Source: Chitinophagia bacterium (lineage in GTDB: Bacteria > Bacteroidota > Bacteroidia > Chitinophagales > Chitinophagaceae). From it: 32,281 nucleotides of DNA. The notes under the pieces are model-generated. The model did no database searches. It worked only from the letters and a program-made list of their open reading frames with translations, and was not told the origin of the DNA. This document shows, in pieces, positions 7,481 through 18,200 of this stretch; within the stretch, counting starts at the first letter, position 1, and the number at the start of each line of letters is the position of its first letter. A program made the position numbers and the translations under genes. The stretch is taken from positions 1 to 32,281 of the forward strand of contig RFVO01000015.1 in the NCBI GenBank assembly GCA_009928005.1. Reading direction: 5' to 3'.

Positions 7481-8263
7481 ATGTCATCATTTCAAACTTT
7501 GTTTACAAAAATGGAAGATCACACTTTGATCATTACCATTAATCGTCCCGACAAATTAAACGCATTGAATCAGCAAGTGATGAAAGACTTAGATGCGGTG
7601 ATGGATAGAGTGTATAAATTTCCAGAAATTAAAAGCGTGGTAATAACCGGTGCAGGTTTAAAAAGTTTTGTGGCGGGTGCCGATGTGAAAGAATTTGAAA
7701 CCTTATCAAAAGCGGATGCCACTGCCCTTGCCAAAAGAGGACAAGATGTATTTTTTAAAATAGAGAATTCTCCAAAGCCAGTGATTGCCTGTGTAAATGG
7801 ATTTGCTTTAGGGGGTGGTTGTGAATTAGCAATGGCTTGCCATTTTGTTATTGCCTCTGAAAGTGCTGTCTTTGGACAACCTGAAGTAAACTTGGGTATT
7901 ATGGTTGGCTATGGTGGCTCACAAAGATTGACTCAAAGAGTGGGTAAAGGAAGAGCAATGGAATTAGTCATAACTGGTAAAACTATAAATGCAACCCAGG
8001 CCATGAATTATGGACTTGTAAATTATGTGGTACCTCAAACTGAATTATTAGATAAAGCATTTTCTATATTAAGAGTGACACATGAGAAAGCACCTTTATC
8101 GGTCGCTAATTCCATTAAAGCCGTGAACGCTGCTTGGAACGAGGCTGAAAATGGTTATGATATAGAAGCCAAATTATTTGGCGAATGCTTTACTACCCAT
8201 GATGCAAAAGAAGGTATTACTGCTTTTATAGAGAAAAGAAAGCCTGAATTCAAAGGGAATTAA
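7481..8263 (+). CDS. Enoyl-CoA hydratase / isomerase (crotonase) family
   Basis: Crotonase-fold enzyme of 260 residues, probably hydrating short-chain 2-enoyl-CoA in the cytoplasm. The oxyanion-hole segments are FVAGADVKEF and ALGGGCELAMAC. Both glutamates used by true hydratases are present, E115 in GGCELA and E135 in GQPEVNLG, 20 residues apart as in the well-studied mitochondrial hydratase. GYGGSQRLTQRVGKGRAMEL is the usual following block. This argues for a hydratase rather than a family member that lost catalysis. The start ATG yields MSSFQTLFTKMEDHTLIITINRP, a normal N-terminus. Its chain-length preference cannot be read from sequence. Confidence 0.9.
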   Translation: MSSFQTLFTKMEDHTLIITINRPDKLNALNQQVMKDLDAVMDRVYKFPEIKSVVITGAGLKSFVAGADVKEFETLSKADATALAKRGQDVFFKIENSPKPVIACVNGFALGGGCELAMACHFVIASESAVFGQPEVNLGIMVGYGGSQRLTQRVGKGRAMELVITGKTINATQAMNYGLVNYVVPQTELLDKAFSILRVTHEKAPLSVANSIKAVNAAWNEAENGYDIEAKLFGECFTTHDAKEGITAFIEKRKPEFKGN

Positions 8264-8299
8264 TTTCACCTATTACTTATTAATTTATGGGCAGTTTAG

Positions 8300-8307
8300 T
8301 ACCTTTG
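8300..8307 (+). promoter_or_regulatory. -7 element for fumC
   Basis: TACCTTTG, 19 nt before the fumC ATG. It matches the octamers before DUF983 and tig exactly. No TTTG at the -33 distance was found. Confidence 0.65.
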
Positions 8308-8326
8308 CGGTAGAAAAAATTACAGT

Positions 8327-9721
8327 ATGGAATACAGAATCGAGAAAGATACGATGGGTGAAGTAAAAGTACCTGCTCATGTTTATTGGGGTGCTCAAAC
8401 ACAAAGAAGTATTGACAATTTTAAAATAGCACAGGATATTAATCGAATGCCTAAGGAAATCATTAAAGCATTCGCTTATTTAAAAAAAGCAGCTGCCCTT
8501 ACAAATATGGATGCAGGTGTATTACCTAAAGAAAAATCGGATTTAATTGGACTAGTTTGCGATGAAATTATTGATGGTAAATTAGACGACCAATTCCCTT
8601 TAGTAGTTTGGCAAACAGGTAGCGGTACACAAAGCAATATGAATTTAAATGAAGTTATTGCTTATCGTGCACATGTTATTAAAGGTGGAAGCTTAAGTGA
8701 TAAAGAAAAGTTTTTACATCCTAACGACGATGTTAATAAATCTCAATCTTCTAACGATACCTTTCCAACGGCTATGCATATTGCAGCCTATCAAATTTTA
8801 ACGCAAACCACTATTCCGGGTATTATTGCTTTAAAAAATACATTGGAAGCAAAGAGTGCTGAGTTTATGCATATTGTTAAAATTGGTCGTACCCATTTTA
8901 TGGATGCTACTCCTTTAACATTAGGTCAAGAAATTAGCGGCTATGTAAGTCAATTAAATCATGGTTTAAAAGCCATTCATAATACATTAGCACATTTAAG
9001 TGAGTTAGCTTTAGGAGGTACTGCAGTGGGTACAGGTATTAACACTCCAAAAGATTATTCTGTAAATGTAGCAAAGCATATTGCCAAATTAACTGGCCTA
9101 CCTTTTATTACTGCTGCGAATAAATTTGAAGCATTGGCTGCACATGATGCTATTGTCGAATCACACGGCGCTTTAAAAACAGTAGCCGTAAGTTTAATGA
9201 AAATTGCCAATGATGTGCGCATGTTATCTTCAGGACCTCGCAGTGGTATTGGAGAAATTTTTATCCCAGATAATGAACCTGGTTCTTCAATTATGCCAGG
9301 TAAAGTAAACCCAACACAATCAGAAGCTTTAACAATGATTGCTGCACAAGTAATGGGCAATGATGTTGCTATTAATATTGGTGGCTCTATGGGACATTTT
9401 GAATTAAATGTATTCAAACCAGTAATGATTTATAATTTCTTACACAGTGCCCGTTTAATTGGCGATGGTTGTGTAAGCTTTAATGAAAAATGCGCTGTAG
9501 GCATTGCGCCTATTGAATCAAATATTAATAAACACGTTAATAATAGCTTAATGCTTGTCACTGCTCTGAATACTAAGATTGGTTATTACAAAGCCGCAGA
9601 AATTGCACAAAAAGCACATAAAGAAGGTACGACCTTAAAAGAAATGGCAGTGAAATTAGGATATGTAACCCCTGAAGAATTTGATGCTTGGGTGATTCCT
9701 AAAGATATGGTCGGTTTGTAA
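8327..9721 (+). CDS. fumC: Class II fumarate hydratase
   Basis: Iron-independent fumarase of the citric acid cycle (fumarate to L-malate), a cytoplasmic homotetramer. The family signature [11 protein letters not shown] is present with the catalytic-loop serines near residues 320-321. Other class II motifs are [25 protein letters not shown] and [16 protein letters not shown]. These separate it from aspartase and argininosuccinate lyase, although aspartases are close; [16 protein letters not shown] favours fumarase. Length 464 is standard. It has its own promoter. Downstream lies a 280-nt palindromic repeat rather than a simple terminator, and the next gene converges on it. Confidence 0.95.
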   Translation: MEYRIEKDTMGEVKVPAHVYWGAQTQRSIDNFKIAQDINRMPKEIIKAFAYLKKAAALTNMDAGVLPKEKSDLIGLVCDEIIDGKLDDQFPLVVWQTGSGTQSNMNLNEVIAYRAHVIKGGSLSDKEKFLHPNDDVNKSQSSNDTFPTAMHIAAYQILTQTTIPGIIALKNTLEAKSAEFMHIVKIGRTHFMDATPLTLGQEISGYVSQLNHGLKAIHNTLAHLSELALGGTAVGTGINTPKDYSVNVAKHIAKLTGLPFITAANKFEALAAHDAIVESHGALKTVAVSLMKIANDVRMLSSGPRSGIGEIFIPDNEPGSSIMPGKVNPTQSEALTMIAAQVMGNDVAINIGGSMGHFELNVFKPVMIYNFLHSARLIGDGCVSFNEKCAVGIAPIESNINKHVNNSLMLVTALNTKIGYYKAAEIAQKAHKEGTTLKEMAVKLGYVTPEEFDAWVIPKDMVGL

Positions 9722-9729
9722 TTAGAAGG

Positions 9730-9873
9730 GTTCATCAGTGAATATTGTATTTCATCCTTCTCGGCTCGCCATGACGCTAAAATTCATAAATTCTAACTAA
9801 AAGTCAGAATTTACAAATTTCCATACGCTATGTCTCGATGTTCAGGAGTGAAATACAATATTCACTGTTGAAC
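9730..9873. repeat. 144-nt imperfect palindromic element with 25-26-nt terminal inverted repeats
   Basis: Copy A (9730-9755, plus) and copy B (9849-9873, minus) share the core GTGAATATTGTATTTCA as near-identical inverted termini. The inner sequence also pairs, less perfectly, down to TTCTAACT-AAA-AGTCAGAA at the centre, so the whole stretch can form one long hairpin. No ORF, transposase or tRNA is inside. It begins 9 nt after the fumC stop. It resembles a MITE or palindromic repeat unit; a terminator role for fumC is also possible. Confidence 0.8.
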
Positions 9874-9879
9874 TTTTTA

Positions 9880-10008
9880 ATTTAGATCTGTGCGAAAAAG
9901 AGAATTAATACTATTTCGAACGAACTTTGAGCGCAGCGATCGAGAGAGAGAAATAGGTATTTATTCTCTTAATAGCACAGCAATGAAATATAATATTCAC
10001 AGATGAAT
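9880..10008. repeat. Second palindromic element ending in a third copy of the same terminal repeat
   Basis: Left arm 9888-9917 (CTGTGC...AGAGAAT...CTATTTC) pairs with right arm 9950-9980 around a 32-nt loop containing GAGCGCAGCGATCGAG. The right end (9983-10008) is copy C of the terminal repeat, ATGAAATATAATATTCAC, in the same orientation as copy B. The left end keeps only a short degenerate ATCTGTG. It touches the stop codon of the minus-strand amidohydrolase. Together with the first element it fills the whole gap between the two convergent genes. Confidence 0.75.
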
Positions 10009-10010
10009 TT

Positions 10011-11636
10011 TTAGAATACTCTTTCACCGTTCAAATAAGTCTTCAATACTTTCACTTGCAGAATACTATCAGTAGGTACTTTCATTAAGTCTTTATCTAA
10101 AATTATAAAGTCTGCTTTTTTACCAATCTCAATACTACCCACTTGCTTTTCCATACGGTTTGCCTTCGCAGCCCAAATGGTCATACCTCTAATAGTTTGC
10201 TCTCGCGTTAAAGCGTTTTCCATTTGAAAACCACTTGCTGGAAAACCTTTGGCATCTTGTCTTGCCACCGCAGCTAAAAATGTTTTAAATGGATTTATTT
10301 CTTCTACAGGAAAATCGGTTCCAAGGGGTAACCAATTATTTTGCGCAAGTAATTGTTTAAAGGCATAGCCTCCTTTTAAACGCTCTACTCCTAGTCTATC
10401 ACCTGCCCAATACATGTCACTAGTTGCATGTGTCGGTTGAACAGAAGGAATAATATTATTGTCTGCGAAATAATGAAAGTCTGCTGGGTTTAAAATTTGT
10501 GCGTGTTCTATTCTCCATCTTTTATCATTCTTACCTTTTAAATACTTTGCATATACTTTTAAAATAGTTCTATTGGCACTATCGCCAATAGCATGAGTAC
10601 ACATTTGAAAATCGGTATTAATTAATTTAGCGGCAACGCTATCAAAATGCGCAGGGCTACTTAATAAAAAACCCTGCCAACCTGCTTTATCTGAATAAGG
10701 TTGTAATAAACAAGCCCCTCGAGAACCTAAAGCACCATCTCCATACACTTTAATTCCTTTTACGGCTAAACGATCGGTTACATAGCCGCCATCTGTAAAA
10801 TATTTTGAAGTATAGGTGCTAGGCTTATCGCTTAACATTACATATAAACGCATTTTTAGATCATCAGATTTTTGCAAAGCATCTACATATTCGACATCTT
10901 CAGGACTTAAACCACAATCCGTAATAGTAGTTAAACCTGTTGCAAAACAATTTTGCTGTGCTGCAGTTAACCAATTTTTATAATCTTCTTTAGTAGTTGC
11001 AGGTACTTCTTTTTCAATAACCCCTACTGCATTGTCAATTAATAAACCCGTTAATTTCCCATTCTGCACAGTGAATTGGCCTCCTTCAATTGTTTGACCT
11101 GCTTTCACACCAGCTAGTGCTAATGCATAATCATTGGCAATACTTGCATGACCATCAACTCTTTCTAAAATAACAGGTCTATCTGGAAATAAAATATTTA
11201 AAGCTGTATTAGTAGGAAACTGTTTGCCTGCAAAACGATTTTGATCCCAACCTCTTCCCCTTATCCACCCTTTACCAGGATGCTTTACTGCAAAGGCTTT
11301 CACTCTTTCAATGGCCTCTTCCCAACTTGGTACAAACATTAAATCAACAGCATACAAAGATTGTCCATAACCTAAAAAATGTGCATGTGCATCAATGAAA
11401 CCAGGGTATATAATGGCATTATTTGCATTCACTACTGAGTCTGATTGATACTCTTTTAAAATATCGTCATTGGTGCCAATTGCTAGAATTTTACCATCTT
11501 GTATAGCCATGGCTTCCGCTATTGCAAATTCATTATTGACAGTATAAATTTGTGCATGATGCACAATTAAATCCACTCTTTGATTTATACAAGAGCTACA
11601 AAATAATACTATAACTATGACAAATACATTACGCAT
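10011..11636 (-). CDS. YtcJ-like amidohydrolase family 3 lipoprotein
   Basis: Metal-dependent amidohydrolase of the YtcJ/amidohydrolase_3 type, 541 residues; substrate unknown. The N-terminus MRNVFVIVIVLFCSSC is a short hydrophobic signal ending in a cysteine (C16) that could be lipidated, so I expect a lipoprotein facing the periplasm; the cysteine at -3 makes the lipobox imperfect. Metal ligands: H84 and H86 in GFIDAHAHFLG. Further family motifs are VDGHASIAN, IKVYGDGALGSRGA, THAIGDSANR, WRIEHAQI and LGTDFPVEEINPF, so the active site looks complete. It lies 89 nt downstream of an AraC regulator on the same strand. TAATTTTG on the minus strand at 11721-11728, overlapping the AraC stop, may be its own promoter with a leader of about 80 nt. 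Confidence 0.88.
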   Translation of the reverse strand: MRNVFVIVIVLFCSSCINQRVDLIVHHAQIYTVNNEFAIAEAMAIQDGKILAIGTNDDILKEYQSDSVVNANNAIIYPGFIDAHAHFLGYGQSLYAVDLMFVPSWEEAIERVKAFAVKHPGKGWIRGRGWDQNRFAGKQFPTNTALNILFPDRPVILERVDGHASIANDYALALAGVKAGQTIEGGQFTVQNGKLTGLLIDNAVGVIEKEVPATTKEDYKNWLTAAQQNCFATGLTTITDCGLSPEDVEYVDALQKSDDLKMRLYVMLSDKPSTYTSKYFTDGGYVTDRLAVKGIKVYGDGALGSRGACLLQPYSDKAGWQGFLLSSPAHFDSVAAKLINTDFQMCTHAIGDSANRTILKVYAKYLKGKNDKRWRIEHAQILNPADFHYFADNNIIPSVQPTHATSDMYWAGDRLGVERLKGGYAFKQLLAQNNWLPLGTDFPVEEINPFKTFLAAVARQDAKGFPASGFQMENALTREQTIRGMTIWAAKANRMEKQVGSIEIGKKADFIILDKDLMKVPTDSILQVKVLKTYLNGERVF

Positions 11637-11725
11637 GGTAAAATGTTTAGATAATAAAAATAACTAAAAATTGGTAAGAAAAAATAAATGATAATTGAGC
11701 CTTCAATATATAACTTAGTGCAAAA

Positions 11726-12649
11726 TTAGTTCAATAACTCGCAAGGTTTAAGGCCAGTATGCTTTTTAAAAGCTGCAGAAAAATGAGAGATTGAAGAATA
11801 ACCAAGAAGCGCTGAAACGTCCGTTACACTTAACGATTTTTCATAAAGCAAATACTTAGCATGCTCCATTCTTTGTTGTTGATAGAAATCAAAAATTGTA
11901 GTGCCGTAAACTTCTTTGAAGCCTTTTTTTAAATAACATTCATTCATGGCTACTTTACGACTCAATTCTTTAATGGTAATAGGATCTCCAATATGTTGTA
12001 ATAAAAATTCACGCGCTTGATAGATACTTTCCTTACCTCTTTCATCTGCTAAAAACTTACAAGTGAATACAACTTCTTTTTCATCAATAATGCTTTCTAA
12101 ACTGTATACTAAGAGTTCATGAATTTTTGCATTCACAAAAATATTTTCTAAAGAACCGCTGTAACTATGATTCAATAAGGCATCAAGCGTAATTCGCTTT
12201 TTTACGCTTAAAGGAAATGTTTTAGTAAAATTGTTTGTATGTTTAAAGGCTAGCAACTCATCTTTCTTATTATTTGTTTTTACATTGTGTACAAACTGAT
12301 GTAAAAAAGTTGCTGTGAAATGAAAAGAAAAAACATCCACTGTTCTCATTGGACCCATACAATCTGCAGTAGGCAATTGATTACAACCTCCGCAAACTTT
12401 ATTGTCACAGTATCTATTTCCAGAAATACAAAATCTTAATTCTAAGTAATTTTCCTTGGGCTTTTGGGCATTGTAGTGGTAGACAAACATGCCGGTATCT
12501 TCTGCGCCCCAAGCCTCCTGCGCCAAATACCTTTTAATTTGATATTGGGTAGACCCCGGAATACGCTGCTCTTTACTGTAAAGTAGGGCCATCCCGCTAA
12601 AACTAGGGGCTGAATTTACTTGCATTAAGAGTTCTTGTACCTGTGTCAT
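11726..12649 (-). CDS. AraC family transcription regulator with a five-cysteine N-terminal cluster
   Basis: The C-terminal 100 residues are an AraC/XylS double helix-turn-helix: ITIKELSRKVAMNECYLKKGFKEVYG is helix-turn-helix one and LSVTDVSALLGYSSISHFSAAFKKHTG is two. The N-terminal 200 residues are a sensor domain I cannot name. It contains C74, C81, C86, C89 and C97 (C-x6-C-x4-C-x2-C-x7-C), which could hold zinc or an iron-sulfur cluster. AraC proteins with a similar cysteine patch exist in other Bacteroidota as I recall, with no ligand that I know of. The start ATG lies 5 nt after a TAATTTTG -7 element, and an inverted repeat overlaps its promoter. Likely targets are itself and the amidohydrolase downstream; divergent gyrB is less likely. 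Confidence 0.88.
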   Translation of the reverse strand: MTQVQELLMQVNSAPSFSGMALLYSKEQRIPGSTQYQIKRYLAQEAWGAEDTGMFVYHYNAQKPKENYLELRFCISGNRYCDNKVCGGCNQLPTADCMGPMRTVDVFSFHFTATFLHQFVHNVKTNNKKDELLAFKHTNNFTKTFPLSVKKRITLDALLNHSYSGSLENIFVNAKIHELLVYSLESIIDEKEVVFTCKFLADERGKESIYQAREFLLQHIGDPITIKELSRKVAMNECYLKKGFKEVYGTTIFDFYQQQRMEHAKYLLYEKSLSVTDVSALLGYSSISHFSAAFKKHTGLKPCELLN

Positions 12650-12654
12650 TTTTA

Positions 12655-12662
12655 CAAAATTA
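12655..12662 (-). promoter_or_regulatory. -7 element for the AraC gene
   Basis: TAATTTTG on the minus strand followed by TAAAA and the ATG. The start of transcription would fall within one or two bases of the start codon. Confidence 0.6.
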
Positions 12663-12670
12663 GGACATTA

Positions 12671-12693
12671 AGCCTAAAGGAACTATTTAGGCT
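12671..12693. promoter_or_regulatory. Perfect inverted repeat, candidate operator of the AraC gene
   Basis: AGCCTAAA, 7 nt, TTTAGGCT: 8-nt arms with no mismatch. It covers the region where the -33 contact of the AraC promoter should lie, a good place for repression. AraC proteins usually bind direct half-sites, so the binder may be a dimeric regulator of another family. Confidence 0.5.
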
Positions 12694-12817
12694 CTAATTC
12701 TGACCCAAAAATGACATAAAAAACACCCTCTTTTTTAGTAAAAAAACTATTCACAAAATACCTAAAATGGGGATAACTAAATCAAGTCCAAAACAGGCTT
12801 TAAACCCTTAATTATCT

Positions 12818-14851
<2,034 letters not shown>

Positions 14852-14968
14852 ACCCCAGATTTTATACGTTTTTTGGCCATTTTAACAAAAAATCAAGGCT
14901 TTCCGTAAATGAATAACAATAAATAACCTACTTTCAATTAGAAATATTCACTTTAAAATTTATACAAA

Positions 14969-15175
14969 ATGGACACTTCAAAAATGATTAAAGCGTATTG
15001 CTTAAAAACAAAAGAAAAAAACGTACCAATGCATGACGCTGTCATCACAAAAACTGCTAGAGGCGGTTATATGGCAGGTGGTAATGATGGTAAAGGAAAT
15101 AAAATGGCAGCTATTTTAAGCGAAGCAAATGCGCTGAAGGCAATCGCTGATGGTGTTGCTAAAAAAGGATTCTAG
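14969..15175 (+). CDS. Small conserved-looking protein, possible cysteine-less DUF5679-like fold
   Basis: A 68-residue protein. I recognise a likeness, from memory only, to the DUF5679 zinc ribbon: KAYCLKTKEKNVPMHDAV matches its AYCvkCk...mkDa start, and GGNDGKGNKMAAI falls where CPvCGtKm should be. Three of the four zinc cysteines are replaced (only C11 remains), so it should not bind zinc in the usual way. The C-terminal EANALKAIADGVAKKGF looks like a helix. It has its own gap of 117 nt after gyrB and is followed at once by a strong terminator, as expected for a short abundant transcript. No clear TAnnTTTG promoter was found. Coding is supported by the start, the clean frame and the terminator; function is unknown. 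Confidence 0.75.
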   Translation: MDTSKMIKAYCLKTKEKNVPMHDAVITKTARGGYMAGGNDGKGNKMAAILSEANALKAIADGVAKKGF

Positions 15176-15194
15176 TAAACCTAGTTTACAATAT

Positions 15195-15230
15195 AAAAAA
15201 GCCCTTTCGTTCATTCGAGAGGGCTTTTTT
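15195..15230. terminator. Bidirectional intrinsic terminator between the small gene and mfd
   Basis: AAAAAAGCCCTTTCG, a 6-nt loop, CGAGAGGGCTTTTTT: a 15-nt stem with one T-G pair, A-rich on one side and T-rich on the other. It can stop the 68-residue gene on the plus strand and mfd on the minus strand. Confidence 0.88.
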
Positions 15231-15260
15231 ATTGCTTTAAGTATTAGAAGAAATTTTTAC

Positions 15261-18200
15261 CTACTTAGGGAAGACCCCAACATGTATTTTTTCAAGAGTT
15301 GCATAGCAATGTTGCATTGACTGCACTTCTTTAATAATGAGTATAAAGCTTCTACCCACTTGTTTGAAATGCGCTTTATTCATATTCTTTTGTGCATAAT
15401 CTAATAACTGCTTAAAAGTTTCACTTTCAAAATAGGGAGAGTCGGGTCTATTGATAAAAAAGCATCTTAAAGTTTGATCTTTTAAAGTCATTTTTTCAAA
15501 ACCTAAAGAAATCGCAATACGTCTACATCGAATAGTCATAAATAAATCATTCACCGCATTAGGGAGAGGACCAAATCGATCCACTAATTCTGTTTGCATC
15601 AAGGCTAGTTCTTCATCACTTTCAGATTGATCCATTCTTGTATATAAGGATAAACGCTCTCCAATATTTTCAACATAACTATCAGGTATCATAATTTCTA
15701 AATCAGTATCAATGGTACAGTCTTGTACAAAATCATCTTGCTTACTAATTTCTTCTTCAAATAATTCTTTAAAGTCAGATCGTTTTAATTCTCGCACGGC
15801 TTCTGCTAAAATTTTCTGATACATTTCAAAACCAATTTCAGCCATAAATCCACTCTGTTCTCCCCCTAATAAATTACCAGCTCCACGAATATCTAAATCA
15901 CGCATTGCTATCTGAAAACCGCTACCTAGTTCGCTAAATTGCTCTAGCGTTTGTAATCTTTTTCTAGAATCATCAGGCAGAGTACTTATTGGAGGTGCCA
16001 ATAAATAACAAAATGCTTTTTTATTGCTACGTCCCACCCTTCCCCTGAGTTGATGTAAATCACTTAATCCAAACTGATGTGCATTGTTTATAATAATAGT
16101 ATTCACATTCGGAATATCAACCCCACTTTCTACAATATTAGTACAAACTAATACATCATATCTTTTTTCAATAAAGTCTAATATTTTTTCTTCTAGTTGA
16201 TGCCCTTCTAGCTGCCCGTGCGCATATCCTATACTAATATCAGGACAAAGTTTTTGAATCATCTCACACATTTCTGCTAATCCTTGTACTCTATTATGAA
16301 TAAAAAATACTTGGCCCCCTCTTTCAGTTTCATAATAGATAGACTCTCTAATGATATCTTCATGAAAAACTTGGACTTCTGTATGAATGGGTTGTCTATT
16401 GGCAGGTGCAGTATTTATAATACTTAAATCGCGGGCACCCATTAAACTAAAATGTAAGGTTCTTGGAATGGGGGTGGCCGTTAAGGTTAAACAATCTACA
16501 TTGGTTCTTAAAGTTTTTAACTTCTCTTTATGACCCACCCCAAATTTTTGCTCTTCGTCTATGACCATTAATCCTAAATCTTTAAAATGAACTTCCTTCC
16601 CTAAAATGCCGTGGGTGCCCACCAAAATATCAATTTTACCCTCTTTTAATCTCTCAATTGTTTCTTTTTTTTGGGCAGATGATTTAAAACGGTTTAGGTA
16701 ATCAATTGTGATAGGAAAATCTTTTAATCTTTCAGTAAAAGTTTTAAAATGTTGAAAAGCCAGGATGGTAGTAGGTACCAAAACTGCTACTTGCTTGCCA
16801 TCAATAGCTGCCTTGAAAGCCGCTCTCACTGCTACTTCTGTCTTACCAAAGCCCACATCGCCACAAATAAGTCTGTCCATTGGTGCAGGCGCTTCCATAT
16901 CTTTTTTTACATCTGCAATAGCCTTGGCTTGGTCTAGTGTTTCTTCATAAATAAAGGAAGCTTCTAATTCATGCACCATATAATTATCCAAAGAAAAAGC
17001 AAAACCTACTTGTGCTTTTCTTTGTGCATATAATTTTATTAAATCAAAAGCAATCAATTTTACTTTCGCCTTAGTTTTATCTTTTAATTTCACCCAAGCA
17101 TCTGATCCTAATTTATTCACCTTCGGTGGGGTACCTTCCTTACCTGTGTATTTAGATATCTTGTGTAAAGAGTTAATATTTACATAAAGTATATCACTAT
17201 CCTTATAAATAATTCTGACTGCTTCTTGCACCTGTCCATTTACATCTATCTTTTGTAGTCCACTGTATACGCCCACTCCATGATCAATATGCGTTACATA
17301 ATCTCCAGGTTGCAAGTCGCGTAAGGTTCTTAAAGTAATAGCCTTGCTTTTACTGTATGCTTGCTTGACCTTGTATTTATGATAGCGTTGAAAAATTTGA
17401 TGATCGGTATAGCAAACTAATTTATGATCGTGGTCTATAAAACCCTCATGAATATTTTTTACAATGGGGGTAAATTTAATTTCTGTTTTAAGATCGGTAA
17501 AAATTGCATGTAACCTTTCTAATTGCTTAGCTTGTTCTGCAAATAAAAATAAATGATACCCTTTTTTTTCAAGGTCTTGTAAGTTGGTAATTAAATATTG
17601 AAACTGTCTATTAAAACTAGGTTGGGCCTGTGTATTGAATACAATTTTATCTTGCGTTAACTGTGCTTGAAAACCCCACTCCAATATATTTTTAGACCTA
17701 AGCTGTAATGTAGTGGCAGCAACGGTTTCGAAGTCTTCTATATGACTATCTTTTTTATGAGGGTCATTTTCATCAACGCTATTACCCTTTGCATGATGTT
17801 CAATAAAATCACTTAAGGCTTCATATTGTTCAATTCCTTTTTGTGCAATCACATTCCAATCTTTTAACCAAATAAAAGTATCTTTTGATAAGAATTCTAA
17901 TAAAGGAATTTTAATTTTATCCTCAAACTGAGAGGTCACATTGGGAATAATATTTACTTGCAATAATTTACGTTCACTTAATTGTGTGGCCGGGTCAAAG
18001 ACTCTAATACTATCCACTTCTTCACCAAATAATTCTACGCGATAAGGTTTTTCGTTGCCAAAAGAATAAATATCAAATATACCACCACGTAGCGCAAACT
18101 GTCCTGGCTCATACACAAAATCGGTTCGCTCAAAACCAAAGTCTACTAATTGCTGCATGAGCGCATTTAAATCTAAACTATCATTCGTTTTTATTTGAAT

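Noticed and set aside
9721-10010. Insertion sequence or CRISPR remnant in the fumC downstream gap
   Set aside because: There is no transposase fragment and the repeats are inverted and only three, not regularly spaced direct repeats; recorded as palindromic elements instead.
12727-12760. T6-AG-T-A6 stretch in the araC-gyrB gap as a terminator or operator
   Set aside because: Purely A/T dyad with no GC stem; common by chance in a low-GC genome.
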